Shown in pieces: positions 8,701 to 17,319 of a stretch of DNA of 64,000 nucleotides. The notes below the pieces were generated by a model, which did not search any database, was not told the DNA's origin, and worked only from the letters and a program-made list of their open reading frames with translations. Each line of letters begins with the position of its first letter. The first letter of the stretch is position 1. The stretch is taken from the NCBI GenBank assembly GCA_045543555.1, contig JAZQMQ010000024.1, positions 1 through 64,000 of the forward strand, read 5' to 3'. The stretch comes from Colimorpha_A sp045543555 (GTDB taxonomy: Bacteria; Bacillota; Clostridia; Oscillospirales; CAG-272). A program made the position numbers and the translations under genes.

Positions 8701-9420
8701 TTATGTGAATGAATAACCTACAGGAGTTTTTCCGCAGGCTATAATTGTGCTGTGCGAAAGAATCTCAAGAGAGTCGGTGAATCTGTCGTCGAGCTTGCCG
8801 CTCTTATTGAGAAGGGAAAGCTCGGTGCATCCTAAAATAAGGGTGTCACAATCCTTAAGCTCGTCGCAGACATTAAAGAACGAGTCCATATCGGGATCAA
8901 GATTCTTTTTGATGTTGTCGTATATGATGCTGTTTATAACTGCCTGACCGCTTTGAGACGGGGATACGACTTCAATTCCGTATTTGCGACAATATTTGAC
9001 GTAGGCATCCGATGATACTGTCCCTTCAGTTGCAAGAATGCCGATCTTTTTCATTCCTCTGTCGAAACAGAATTTTGCGGTTTCTTCAATAATGTTGATT
9101 ATAGGTACGTTTATCGCGGAAGAAAGTTGATCGTAAAAATAATGGGCGGTATTGCAGGGAAGAACAATGAGAGATGCTCCTGCGTCGGAAAGACGTTTCG
9201 CTTCTGTGATCATCGTGTCGATGGGGTTGCTGTCGCTGTTGCCGAGAATATATGCTGTTCGATCGGGTGTTGTAGCTTTGCTTGATATAAGTATGTCGAT
9301 GTGATCCTGATCACATTCGGCTTTTGTGTGCTCTGTGAGCATCTCGTAAAAATAGACGGTTGCCATAGGTCCGAGACCGCCCAATATTCCGAGAATTAAA
9401 GTGTTGTCTGATTGAGACAT
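8701..9420 (-). CDS. Aspartate/glutamate racemase family protein
   Basis: Cofactor-independent amino acid racemase of the Asp/Glu/hydantoin racemase superfamily, probably aspartate racemase, which would supply D-aspartate. Seen: N-terminal LGILGGLGPMAT, first catalytic Cys in IVLPCNTAH, and second catalytic Cys in LILGCTELSLL. The ATG at 9420 is chosen because GGAGGAAGCA lies directly before it; a longer frame to 9477 lacks a site. The length of 239 aa is normal. It stands alone between terminators. Substrate (aspartate or glutamate) cannot be settled by eye, but GGLGP favours aspartate racemase. Confidence 0.88.
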   Translation of the reverse strand: MSQSDNTLILGILGGLGPMATVYFYEMLTEHTKAECDQDHIDILISSKATTPDRTAYILGNSDSNPIDTMITEAKRLSDAGASLIVLPCNTAHYFYDQLSSAINVPIINIIEETAKFCFDRGMKKIGILATEGTVSSDAYVKYCRKYGIEVVSPSQSGQAVINSIIYDNIKKNLDPDMDSFFNVCDELKDCDTLILGCTELSLLNKSGKLDDRFTDSLEILSHSTIIACGKTPVGYSFT

Positions 9421-9522
9421 TGCTTCCTCCGCATGATTTGATGGGAATATTATACCACAGAGGTTGCGATTTTGCAATATAATATAAAAATAATAAAAAA
9501 TTTAAAAAATAAGAAAAAAGTG

Positions 9523-9551
9523 TTGACAAAAGAAATAGAATGTGATAAAAT
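9523..9551 (+). promoter_or_regulatory. Sigma-A promoter for the rpmG-secE-nusG-rplK-rplA cluster
   Basis: TTGACA at 9523-9528, a 17-base spacer, TAAAAT at 9546-9551. Transcription should start near 9558. Confidence 0.85.
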
Positions 9552-9558
9552 AAATTTA

Positions 9559-9580
9559 CCTCTGCGGAGAGGCTTTTTTT
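9559..9580 (+). terminator. Terminator-like hairpin at the start of the rpmG leader
   Basis: CCTCT-GCGG-AGAGG stem-loop followed by C and seven T. It begins at the predicted transcript start, so it would act as an attenuator, or be too short and early to act at all. The remaining leader to 9676 has no other clear element. Confidence 0.45.
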
Positions 9581-9676
9581 GTGTTGCCTATCCGGTGAGG
9601 GAGATAAAATCAGGCGCGATTCAAGCTGTGCGGCTTGGCATGGCGTAGATCCGTCAATACTATCGGGAGGAAAAAT

Positions 9677-9826
9677 ATGAGAGTCAGAATCACAATGGTA
9701 TGCACAGAGTGCAAACAGCGCAACTACGACACCATGAAAAACAAGAAGTACGACCCTGACCGTCTTGAAATGAGCAAGTACTGCCGTTTCTGCAAGAAGC
9801 ACACCGTTCACAAGGAATCTAAGTAA
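9677..9826 (+). CDS. rpmG: 50S ribosomal protein L33
   Basis: Small zinc-ribbon ribosomal protein of the large subunit, 49 aa. Two CxxC pairs (CTEC and CRFC) mark the zinc-binding form. It starts MRVRITMVCTEC after a GGGAGG site at 9665-9670. It heads the secE-nusG cluster, as in many Firmicutes. Confidence 0.95.
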   Translation: MRVRITMVCTECKQRNYDTMKNKKYDPDRLEMSKYCRFCKKHTVHKESK

Positions 9827-9840
9827 GGAGGGTGCAGTCG

Positions 9841-10155
9841 ATGTCAGAAGTTGAAAACAAGACCGAGGCAGAGGTAACCGAGCAGGTAGTAAAAGAAACC
9901 ACCGAAAAGGAAACCGCAGCCAAGGATACAAAGAAAAAAGCTTCCAAAGACCGCAAGCCCGGACTTGGAACTAAGATCAAGAACTTCTTTAAGAACAACA
10001 AGAGCGAACTTAAGAAGGTTTCCTGGTACGGAAAGAAGCAGACATTCAGAAGCTCCGGTGTAGTTATCGTAGCTCTTTTGGCTGTAAGCGTAGCAGTAGG
10101 TCTTCTCGATCTCGGCTTAAACAAGTTCATCATGTGGATCGCCACATTAGTCTGA
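9841..10155 (+). CDS. secE: Preprotein translocase subunit SecE
   Basis: Single-span subunit that clamps SecY in the protein-export channel. It has a charged Lys/Glu-rich N-terminal half, the family segment ELKKVSWYGKKQT, and one membrane helix near the C terminus (SGVVIVALLAVSVAVGLLDL). The ATG at 9841 follows GGAGGGTGC. The 104-aa length includes a longer acidic N terminus than minimal SecE. It lies between rpmG and nusG. Confidence 0.93.
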   Translation: MSEVENKTEAEVTEQVVKETTEKETAAKDTKKKASKDRKPGLGTKIKNFFKNNKSELKKVSWYGKKQTFRSSGVVIVALLAVSVAVGLLDLGLNKFIMWIATLV

Positions 10156-10167
10156 TCGGAGGACAAA

Positions 10168-10728
10168 ATGAGCGACTTCGATGAGATAAGCTCCGAACCC
10201 CGTTGGTACGTTGCACATACGTATTCGGGTTACGAGAATAAAGTAAAGGCAAACCTCGAAAAGATCATCGAGAACCGCGGTCTTCAGGACGTCATTATGG
10301 ATATCCGTATTCCCGTTGAGGTAACCTCAGAGGAAAACGGAAAGGATGAGGATGGCAACACTATCGTAAAAGAGGTTGAAACCAAAATCTTCCCAAGCTA
10401 CGTTCTTGTAAAAATGAAGATGAGCGATGCGACTTGGCACGTTGTCCGCAATATTCGCGGAGTAACCGGCTTTGTCGGACCCGGCTCTAAGCCCGTTCCT
10501 CTTACTGACGAAGAGGTTGCTGCTATCGGAGTTGAGGTCAAGCAGATACATCTCGATTACGAGGTAGGTGACAGCGTCACCGTCACAGGCGGACCCCTTA
10601 AGGGATACGTCGGAACCGTCCAGGAAATTTCCGAGGACAAAAAGAAAATCAAGGTGCTCGTTTCCATGTTCGGCAGAGAGACTCCGCTTGAACTTGATTC
10701 AGATAGTGCCGAAAAACTTTATAAGTAA
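10168..10728 (+). CDS. nusG: Transcription termination/antitermination protein NusG
   Basis: Elongation factor that binds RNA polymerase through its NGN domain (PRWYVAHTYSGYENKVKANL) and ends in a KOW domain (VGDSVTVTGGPLKGYVGTV). The length of 186 aa is standard. The start is 12 bases after secE with GGAGGACAAA before it. Confidence 0.97.
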   Translation: MSDFDEISSEPRWYVAHTYSGYENKVKANLEKIIENRGLQDVIMDIRIPVEVTSEENGKDEDGNTIVKEVETKIFPSYVLVKMKMSDATWHVVRNIRGVTGFVGPGSKPVPLTDEEVAAIGVEVKQIHLDYEVGDSVTVTGGPLKGYVGTVQEISEDKKKIKVLVSMFGRETPLELDSDSAEKLYK

Positions 10729-10737
10729 TTTCACAAA

Positions 10738-10800
10738 CCGCATAATAAATGCGGCGTGGGAGGGGGAAAAACTTATATCCCCCGTCAAAAAACCACATTT
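10738..10800 (+). promoter_or_regulatory. Structured leader of rplK (candidate ribosomal-protein autoregulatory site)
   Basis: Hairpin CCGCAT/ATGCGG (10738-10754) is followed by GTGG (10756-10759) that can pair with CCAC (10793-10796), enclosing a GGGGG/CCCCC stem (10762-10766 with 10779-10783). The rplK-rplA operon is known to be autoregulated by L1 in E. coli. An L1-type site here is inference. Confidence 0.45.
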
Positions 10801-10814
10801 GGAGGTAAAATAAA

Positions 10815-11240
10815 ATGGCAAAGAAAATTGTCGGTTATGTAAAGCTTCAGCTTAATGCCGGTAAGGCAACTATGCAGCCCCCCGTTGGTCCTGCTCTCGG
10901 ACCTTACGGTGTAAACGGTGCAAACTTCGTTAAGGAGTTCAATGAAAGAACCAAGAACGATATCGGACTTATCATCCCCGTAGTTATCACTATCTACGCT
11001 GACCGTTCCTTCTCCTTCATTACCAAGACTCCTCCCGCTCCCGTACTCATCAAGAAGGCTTGCGGTATCGAAACCGCTTCTGCAAAGCCCAATAAGAACA
11101 AGGTAGCTTCCATCACCAAGGCTCAGGTTAAGGAAATCGCTGAGATCAAGATGAAGGACCTCAACGCCGCTAACATCGACACCGCTATGAGCATGATCGC
11201 AGGTACTGCACGCTCTATGGGTGTAACGGTAGTTGACTGA
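10815..11240 (+). CDS. rplK: 50S ribosomal protein L11
   Basis: Component of the GTPase-associated centre with 23S rRNA helices 43/44. Typical N terminus VGYVKLQLNAGKATMQPPVG, proline-rich PVGPALGPYGVN, C-terminal rRNA-binding domain ending ARSMGVTVV. The length of 141 aa is standard. The TTTGGAGGT site is ideal. It is 18 bases before rplA. Confidence 0.98.
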   Translation: MAKKIVGYVKLQLNAGKATMQPPVGPALGPYGVNGANFVKEFNERTKNDIGLIIPVVITIYADRSFSFITKTPPAPVLIKKACGIETASAKPNKNKVASITKAQVKEIAEIKMKDLNAANIDTAMSMIAGTARSMGVTVVD

Positions 11241-11258
11241 TTACGGAGGTAGATAACA

Positions 11259-11945
11259 ATGGGAAAGAAATATATTGATAGTGCAAAGCTTGTCGATAAG
11301 GCAAAGCTCTATGAGGCCTCCGAGGCTCTTGGTCTCGTATGCCAGACCGCAAAGGCAAAGTTCGACGAGACCGTTGAGCTTCACGTTCGTCTCGGCGTTG
11401 ACTCCCGTCACGCTGACCAGCAGGTAAGAGGTGCTGTAGTTCTTCCTAACGGAACAGGTAAGACTGTAAGAACTATGGTTTTCGCTAAGGGTGAAAAGGC
11501 TGAGGCTGCAAAGGCTGCAGGCGCTGATTACGTTGGCGACGTTGATTACGTTGAGAAGATCATGAAGGAAAACTGGTTCGATTTCGACGTAGTTATCGCA
11601 ACCCCCGATATGATGGGTGTTATCGGCCGTCTCGGTCGTGTTCTCGGACCTAAGGGTCTTATGCCTAACCCCAAGGCAGGTACCGTTACCCCCGACGTTG
11701 CTCGTGCAGTTACTGAGGCTAAGGCAGGTAAGATCGAGTACCGTCTCGACAGAAACAATATCATCCACTGCCCCATCGGTAAGGCTTCCTTCGGTGCAGA
11801 AAAGCTCGGTGAGAACTTCGATACTCTTATGGGAGCTATCGTTAAGGCTAAGCCTGCTGCAGCTAAGGGTCAGTACATCAAGAGCTGCGTAGTAGCTTCT
11901 ACTATGGGCCCCGGTGTTAAGGTTAGCACTGCCAAGCTCGGCTAA
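11259..11945 (+). CDS. rplA: 50S ribosomal protein L1
   Basis: Binds the L1 stalk of 23S rRNA and often represses its own operon. Seen: HVRLGVDSRHADQQVRG, VVLPNGTGKT, GPKGLMPNPKAGTVT. The length of 228 aa is normal. A strong hairpin follows directly, so rplJ-rplL-rpoB are not part of this operon. Confidence 0.98.
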   Translation: MGKKYIDSAKLVDKAKLYEASEALGLVCQTAKAKFDETVELHVRLGVDSRHADQQVRGAVVLPNGTGKTVRTMVFAKGEKAEAAKAAGADYVGDVDYVEKIMKENWFDFDVVIATPDMMGVIGRLGRVLGPKGLMPNPKAGTVTPDVARAVTEAKAGKIEYRLDRNNIIHCPIGKASFGAEKLGENFDTLMGAIVKAKPAAAKGQYIKSCVVASTMGPGVKVSTAKLG

Positions 11946-11960
11946 TAAATATTAAGAATC

Positions 11961-12012
11961 AAAACAACAAATGAGTTCGGCAGAATACCGTATTCATTTG
12001 TTGTTTTATTTT
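11961..12012 (+). terminator. Terminator after rplA
   Basis: Fourteen-base-pair stem (11961-11974 with 11994-12007) around a loop that can itself fold, followed by a T-rich tail. It closes the ribosomal protein operon. Confidence 0.85.
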
Positions 12013-12027
12013 ATTACTGAGGGAAAT

Positions 12028-13203
12028 ATGAAAAAAAATGAGCTTAATTTTCTTCACGGCATATATGCAACTGTTTTGGCTATAGCTTTTCTTCTTTTCG
12101 GCGGATTGATTATGACACCAATCTTCGGCGAGAAGGGTTCTTTATATGCCGGCATACCTATTGCACTTATTGGTGTTGGTTTTACCTATTTTACGAAGAC
12201 CAAGCCAAAAGAAGTGTTTCCTTTTGCATTACCTCCGATAAAGACCTTTTTTGGAGCCATCCTTCTTGCTATTGGAGTCAGGCTTTTTTCTACCGCTGTT
12301 TCTGTGGCTGTAAGCCTACTGTTTGATCCAAACGTCCGTAGTGATGAGATAAACTCCATTCTTTTAAAGATGTCGCCGTTAACTGCTGTTATTGTATTAG
12401 CGGTTTTTCCGGCAATTTGCGAAGAATTTTTCTGTCGCGGATTCCTTGTAAAGTGTTTTTCGAAGATTAAAAACGAGAAGATTATAATACTGATCACGTC
12501 GGTTATTTTCGGAATAATGCATCTTGATCCGTATTCGTTCTTTTACACCGCAATATTTGGTGCGCTTCTTTGTTATGTGGCAATTAATACTAAATCGCTC
12601 TTAATTCCTATATTTCTTCATTTCGCAAGCAATGCACTTTCTGTAGTATTAACGTTTTCAACGGCATCATTGCCTGAAGTTGATCAAACGGCTGAGCTTA
12701 CAATGAATCTCGGACAAAATTTGTCGCTGGTTTTGTTTTATCTTGGCGCCTGTGCTATGCCGCTTTATATTGGATACCGTTTGTTTAACGGTCAGAGGAT
12801 CAGAGGAAAGGCGTTTATTGTATCAATTATTGTTTGCATAGTGCTTATTTCCGCAGCTTTATATCTTATGAGCACATCGTCGTTTGTGAAGGTCGATAGC
12901 GGTAATGAAACAATAACGTACGAAGATACACTTGACGAAAAGATAACTCTTGATATAAATGAAAAGGGCAATTACCTTATAAGTGCAACTATAAATTGCA
13001 ATGATAAGATCGACGTCTATTTGATGTGTGGCGAAGAAGAGGTGTATAAAGACGTCGGATCAGGTATGCTTTTCATTTCGGTCAATTTTGAATGTAGCGA
13101 TGAAAACTCCGAATATTATATTCTTATCAGAAATAACGAAGAGGATAATGAAGTTTCGGGCAGTGTGATCTATAGCTACAGAATAGAGAAGGTAAATTTG
13201 TAA
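12028..13203 (+). CDS. CPBP family intramembrane glutamic endopeptidase with extracytoplasmic tail
   Basis: Membrane protease-like protein of the CPBP (CAAX/bacteriocin-processing Abi) family. Multiple membrane helices fill the first 275 residues. The active-site motifs are EEFFCRGF, FGIMHLDP and HFASNAL. After the last helix (IVSIIVCIVLISAALYL) an additional domain of about 100 residues is predicted outside the cell. The ATG at 12028 is preceded by GAGGGAAAT; an upstream ATG at 11971 lies inside the terminator stem and is rejected. Its stop overlaps the mnmA ATG by one base. Substrate is unknown. Confidence 0.85.
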   Translation: MKKNELNFLHGIYATVLAIAFLLFGGLIMTPIFGEKGSLYAGIPIALIGVGFTYFTKTKPKEVFPFALPPIKTFFGAILLAIGVRLFSTAVSVAVSLLFDPNVRSDEINSILLKMSPLTAVIVLAVFPAICEEFFCRGFLVKCFSKIKNEKIIILITSVIFGIMHLDPYSFFYTAIFGALLCYVAINTKSLLIPIFLHFASNALSVVLTFSTASLPEVDQTAELTMNLGQNLSLVLFYLGACAMPLYIGYRLFNGQRIRGKAFIVSIIVCIVLISAALYLMSTSSFVKVDSGNETITYEDTLDEKITLDINEKGNYLISATINCNDKIDVYLMCGEEEVYKDVGSGMLFISVNFECSDENSEYYILIRNNEEDNEVSGSVIYSYRIEKVNL

Positions 13204-14231
13204 TGAAGATTCTTGTTGGATTAAGCGGAGGCCTTGACAGTACTTACGCCGCACATCTTCTGAAACGACAGGGTCACGAGGTCGTAGGCTCAGCTGTTGT
13301 GATGCATGAATATACAGACGTTTCAGCGGCTAAAGAATCCGCTGAGAGCGTTGGGATACCTTTTGTTGTGATAGATGTAAGGGATAACTTCAGGGAAAGG
13401 GTGGTTTCCCGATTTATTGATGATTATATCAAGGGAAAAACTCCTAATCCTTGCATAGAATGTAATCCCTCGGTAAAATTCGGTGCGCTGTGCGATTACG
13501 CGGTGAAAAACGGATTTGACAAGGTAGCCACAGGACATTATGCGGATATCAGGCAGGAAAACGGCCGCTATTTCGTTAAAGCCGATCTTGCGTCAAAAAA
13601 GGATCAGAGCTACGTGCTTTGGAAGCTTACTCAGGATCAGCTTTCGCTGTTATATTTGCCCCTTGTTTCTCTAGATAAATCGCAAATCAGAGAAGAAGCC
13701 GCGAAACTTGGCTATAAAGCCGCAGAAAGCAAGGAAAGTCAGGACATTTGCTTTATCCCTGATGGCGATTATGCCGCTTTTATAAAGATGGAAACGGGTC
13801 TTGAGTTCCCGGAGGGAGATTTTATTGACGGAGACGGTAACGTTATTGGCAAGCACAGAGGAATTATTCATTATACCGTAGGTCAAAGAAAGGGAATTGG
13901 AGCATACGGCAGACTGATGTTCGTATCTTCTATAAATTATGAGAGTAATACGGTAACTCTCGTGCCTGCGGGCAACGAATATTTTGGGAAAATGACCGTA
14001 AAAGAGCTTTCCTTTATGAAGATTCCGCAGATGCGCGAAGGTGAAATAAACGCGGAGGTTCGTGTCAGATATTCGGCAAAGCCCATGCCCTGTAAGGTGA
14101 TATTTGAGGGTGATGTGGCGAAGGTGATTTTTGAAAGCGAGGTAAGAGCCGTTACACCGGGGCAAAGTGCGGTGTTTTACGATGGCTCGGATCTGCTGTT
14201 CGGAGGAATCATATCCTCCTGTGAAATATAA
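13203..14231 (+). CDS. mnmA: tRNA-specific 2-thiouridylase MnmA
   Basis: ATP-dependent enzyme that thiolates U34 of Lys, Glu and Gln tRNAs. PP-loop GLSGGLDSTYA at the N terminus; catalytic cysteines in NPCIECN and SQDICFIPD; the tRNA-binding segment has KSQIREEA and GQRKGIG. The length of 342 aa is slightly short for the family but domains are complete. Sulfur would come from the NifS cysteine desulfurase encoded nearby (inference). Coupled to the upstream gene through TAATG. Confidence 0.95.
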   Translation: MKILVGLSGGLDSTYAAHLLKRQGHEVVGSAVVMHEYTDVSAAKESAESVGIPFVVIDVRDNFRERVVSRFIDDYIKGKTPNPCIECNPSVKFGALCDYAVKNGFDKVATGHYADIRQENGRYFVKADLASKKDQSYVLWKLTQDQLSLLYLPLVSLDKSQIREEAAKLGYKAAESKESQDICFIPDGDYAAFIKMETGLEFPEGDFIDGDGNVIGKHRGIIHYTVGQRKGIGAYGRLMFVSSINYESNTVTLVPAGNEYFGKMTVKELSFMKIPQMREGEINAEVRVRYSAKPMPCKVIFEGDVAKVIFESEVRAVTPGQSAVFYDGSDLLFGGIISSCEI

Positions 14232-14245
14232 TTTGAGGTGACAAT

Positions 14246-14623
14246 ATGTTAAAGAAAATTGCAACAAATAAAGCCCCCGGAGCTATTGGCCCTTATTCAC
14301 AAGCGGTGGTTTGCGGAAATATGCTATATACTTCAGGTCAGATCGGACTTGATCCCGAAACAGGAGCAATGGTTGAAAACGATATCAGAGTTCAGACCGA
14401 AAGAGTGATGAAAAACCTCAAGGCTGTTCTTGAAGAGGCTGGAACCTCATTTGATAACGTTGTTAAGACCACTTGCTTTCTCGCAAACATCAGCGATTTC
14501 GCAGTATTTAACGAGGTTTACGGCTCATATATAACCTCCGCTCCCGCACGTAGCTGTGTATCAGTCAAGGATCTGCCCAAGGGCGCGCTCGTTGAGGTAG
14601 AGGTTATCGCCTATATTATTTAA
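14246..14623 (+). CDS. ridA: RidA family enamine/imine deaminase
   Basis: Hydrolyses reactive enamine intermediates released by PLP enzymes. 125 aa with GAIGPYSQAV, LYTSGQIGLDPETG and the C-terminal PARSCVSVKDLPKGALVEVE, whose Arg is the conserved substrate-binding residue. GAGGTGACAAT precedes the ATG. Last gene of the plus-strand run. Confidence 0.93.
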   Translation: MLKKIATNKAPGAIGPYSQAVVCGNMLYTSGQIGLDPETGAMVENDIRVQTERVMKNLKAVLEEAGTSFDNVVKTTCFLANISDFAVFNEVYGSYITSAPARSCVSVKDLPKGALVEVEVIAYII

Positions 14624-14626
14624 AGA

Positions 14627-14661
14627 AAAATACCTGTTGAGCATGGCTCAACAGGTATTTT
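14627..14661. terminator. Bidirectional terminator between ridA and mtaB
   Basis: Fifteen-base-pair perfect stem (14627-14641 with 14647-14661) with A-rich and T-rich ends on both sides. It serves the convergent ridA and mtaB genes. Confidence 0.9.
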
Positions 14662-15961
14662 ATATTTTGCAAATTAAGAATCCGTCATCGATGTCCGTTG
14701 GTATAGCCTCAATGGTTCTGCCTTTGAGAAGAGAAGGGGAAAGCAATTCCTCAATTTGAATCTTACACTCGATGAAATTATCGGTGTGACCCGTAAGGAA
14801 TCCCTTTTCAGTGGTCTCAACAAGGATATGAACAGGCTCTTTATTGCTGATCAAAGCAGTAAGAATAGCGTTTTTATTGTTGTCTGCTATAGAGGTTAGT
14901 CGGTGCAGTCTTTCGGTTTTTATGTTCTCGGGTATCTGCCCGTCCATTTCGGAAGCCTCGGTACCGGGGCGCTTACTGTAGGTAAAAGCGTGTATGTGAA
15001 GCAGTTTAAGCTCCTTAACGAGCGAGCAGGTGTTTTCAAAATTCTCCTCGGTCTCGTTTGGGAAGCCGACAATAATATCTGCCGAAAAATTAACGCTTGG
15101 GAACTTTTGTCTTATGTAAGCGACGTTATTACGTATCATTTCACAGTTATAACGCCTTCTCATAAGCGCAAGAATTCGGTCTGATCCATTCTGTATCGAC
15201 AGATGAAAATGCGGGCAGAACTGCTTTATCTCGGCAACAGCATCAATAAATTCTTTTTTTAGGAACGACGGATCAAGTGATCCAAGCCGTATGCGCTCAA
15301 TACCCCTTATTTTGGAAATCTTCTTGATTAGCGCAGGCAGACCCTTACCGTATGCAGAGGTTTCAATTCCTGTCAGTACTACCTCATGGCATTCGTTATC
15401 TGCCAATGTTTTGACTTCATTTATAATTTCGTCTTCATCACGCAAAACGATACCGCCACGCACTTTGGGAATGATACAATAGGCGCATTTTCCCTCACAT
15501 CCGTCTTCAATTTTGATGTATGCTCTTGTTCTATCAAAGCGTTTTATATGTGTGCTTGTAAGGTTACCTGCGGGTGAATTAAAAACTACATGTTCAAAAA
15601 CCTCGCCTTTTAAATGAGCGTTTACTGCATCAACAAGGATCTCCTTGTTTCTTGTTCCGCAAATGAAGCCAAGCTGCTTCATATCAGCGAATTTGTCGGC
15701 CTCCAGCTGTGAAGCACAGCCGCAAAGGGCAATGAAAGCATTGTTGTTTTTAGAAAATGCGCGTCGTATCATCTGACGTGTCTTCTTCACGCTTTCTTCT
15801 GTGACCGCGCAAGAATTTATCACGTAAATATCGCAGGGAGAGGAAAAGCTCTGCTTTTTTAGTCCGAGTTCTTCGAGTCCTTCGGAAATTACCTGGCTCT
15901 CGTAATGGTTTACGCGGCAACCGAGTGTCAGGATACCGTAAGTTTTATTTAAAAGGCCCAT
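14660..15961 (-). CDS. mtaB: tRNA threonylcarbamoyladenosine methylthiotransferase MtaB
   Basis: Radical SAM methylthiotransferase that converts t6A37 to ms2t6A37. N-terminal UPF0004 domain with cluster-binding Cys in TLGCRVNHYES, INSCAVTEE and CGCASQ; radical SAM CxxxCxxC in GCEGKCAYCIIPK; a TRAM-like C-terminal domain. The CRVN signature distinguishes MtaB from MiaB. 433 aa. It overlaps the upstream aminopeptidase stop by 13 bases and shares its promoter. Confidence 0.95.
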   Translation of the reverse strand: MGLLNKTYGILTLGCRVNHYESQVISEGLEELGLKKQSFSSPCDIYVINSCAVTEESVKKTRQMIRRAFSKNNNAFIALCGCASQLEADKFADMKQLGFICGTRNKEILVDAVNAHLKGEVFEHVVFNSPAGNLTSTHIKRFDRTRAYIKIEDGCEGKCAYCIIPKVRGGIVLRDEDEIINEVKTLADNECHEVVLTGIETSAYGKGLPALIKKISKIRGIERIRLGSLDPSFLKKEFIDAVAEIKQFCPHFHLSIQNGSDRILALMRRRYNCEMIRNNVAYIRQKFPSVNFSADIIVGFPNETEENFENTCSLVKELKLLHIHAFTYSKRPGTEASEMDGQIPENIKTERLHRLTSIADNNKNAILTALISNKEPVHILVETTEKGFLTGHTDNFIECKIQIEELLSPSLLKGRTIEAIPTDIDDGFLICKI

Positions 15962-17184
15962 TCGCCGTTGTCAAATATAACGTATTCATTGCCATCAGCA
16001 TCTTTTCCTACGATTCGGGTGTCGACTGCACCGATCATGAAGTCTTCATGGATCATCGAATCGTTGATTCCTGCTTCCTTTGCCTCTTCGTGTGAGTACT
16101 TCTCATAATCCTTAAGGCAGTTTGAGAAGCCGCGACCGAGTGCAAGGTGGCAAGCTGCGTTTTCGTCAAAGAGAGTGTTGAAGAAAAGCACGCCCGACTT
16201 ATTTATTGGGGATGAATAGGGAACGAGTGCAACCTCTCCAAGATATGCTGCGCCCTCATCCATGTTTATCATTTCGTTAAGAATGGCGGTTTGTCTATCA
16301 TCGTTGGCTTTGATTTCGGTAGCTTTACCGTTTTCAAAGCGAACAAAGAATGAATCGATAACCTGACCGTTGTAGGAGAAGGGTTTTGTGGAATATACAA
16401 TACCCTCTGCCTTACCTCTCATGGGAGTTATAAATGCCTCTTCGGAGGGAATGTTGGGATTGTAGACAATACCGCTACCTAAAGCCTCTTCTGCCCCGCC
16501 CATAAAGAGAGCATCGGCAATAAGACCTACGGTGAGATCGGTACCGTTGCCCGATTTTATGTTGAGTGAGGTCAGATTGAGAGAATTTATGCGTGCACAG
16601 CGGGTTGCAAGATTTTCGTTATGAGCGTCCCAATCGGCACAGGGATCCTCACCGTCGGCTCTTGCACAGGAGAGAATGGTCTGCCAGAGCTTTTCAACGG
16701 CTGCTGCGGGACGAAGCTCGGGGAAGAGCTTTTTGGCCCAAGCCTTGCCGGGAATAGCCGCAATACACCACTGATATTTGTTTTCCATCTTGTCTCTGAT
16801 AGGCTTAATGATCTTCATTTTAGCCTGAGCGCTCTTTGCCATCTTCTTGAAATTAATACCGTTAAGACCGTCGGGATCTTCGGAGAGAAGATAGATCATA
16901 CAAGGAAGAACCTTGGCTCTTCTTTCCCATTTTACAATCTCCCAATCCTCAAGAGTTGAAAGCACCTTAAGGGATCTTCCTCTGACGTGTATTTTCTGAA
17001 GGGGCTGATGTGACCAATCTACCGTGACCTTAGAAGCGCCTGCCTTATATGCGGCATCTACGACCATTGTTACGAATTCGGGCTGATCGAGTTCGGCTAC
17101 GATCATGACCTCCTGTCCTTTATGTACATTAACACCCTTTTCCACAATAAGCTTAGCGTATTTTTTCAGAACTGTTTTTTTCAT
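15949..17184 (-). CDS. M29 family aminopeptidase
   Basis: Metallo-aminopeptidase of the thermophilic M29 (AmpS/PepS) family, cytoplasmic. Seen: N-terminal KYAKLIVEKGVNVHKGQEV, then IPSEEAFITPMRG, the YLGEVALVP motif and LFFNTLFDENAACHLALG, which hold the metal-ligand Glu, His and Asp residues. The length of 411 aa is standard. First gene of the operon with mtaB, served by a perfect-consensus promoter upstream. Confidence 0.92.
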   Translation of the reverse strand: MKKTVLKKYAKLIVEKGVNVHKGQEVMIVAELDQPEFVTMVVDAAYKAGASKVTVDWSHQPLQKIHVRGRSLKVLSTLEDWEIVKWERRAKVLPCMIYLLSEDPDGLNGINFKKMAKSAQAKMKIIKPIRDKMENKYQWCIAAIPGKAWAKKLFPELRPAAAVEKLWQTILSCARADGEDPCADWDAHNENLATRCARINSLNLTSLNIKSGNGTDLTVGLIADALFMGGAEEALGSGIVYNPNIPSEEAFITPMRGKAEGIVYSTKPFSYNGQVIDSFFVRFENGKATEIKANDDRQTAILNEMINMDEGAAYLGEVALVPYSSPINKSGVLFFNTLFDENAACHLALGRGFSNCLKDYEKYSHEEAKEAGINDSMIHEDFMIGAVDTRIVGKDADGNEYVIFDNGEWAF

Positions 17185-17222
17185 TTTTTACACTCCTTGT
17201 AATATTCGATCATTTACCTTTA

Positions 17223-17251
17223 ATTATACTATTGTAGTCTTGTTTTGTCAA
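17223..17251 (-). promoter_or_regulatory. Consensus sigma-A promoter for aminopeptidase-mtaB
   Basis: On the minus strand, TTGACA (17251-17246), a 17-base spacer and TATAAT (17228-17223). Both hexamers are perfect. Confidence 0.88.
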
Positions 17252-17267
17252 TAAACATAAACAAAAA

Positions 17268-17312
17268 CGGCTCCGTTCTGTGAACTAAATGGGGTTCACT
17301 TCACTGGAGCCG
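17268..17312 (-). terminator. Terminator of the small lipoprotein gene
   Basis: Two-part hairpin: CGGCTCC/GGAGCCG outside and GTGAAC/GTTCAC inside. On the minus strand it is followed by TTTTTG, so it ends the lipoprotein transcript. Confidence 0.8.
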
Positions 17313-17319
17313 TCAGTTT

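Noticed and set aside
11971..12027. Upstream ATG for the CPBP protease
   Set aside because: It lies in the stem of the rplA terminator; the ATG at 12028 has its own GAGGGA site.
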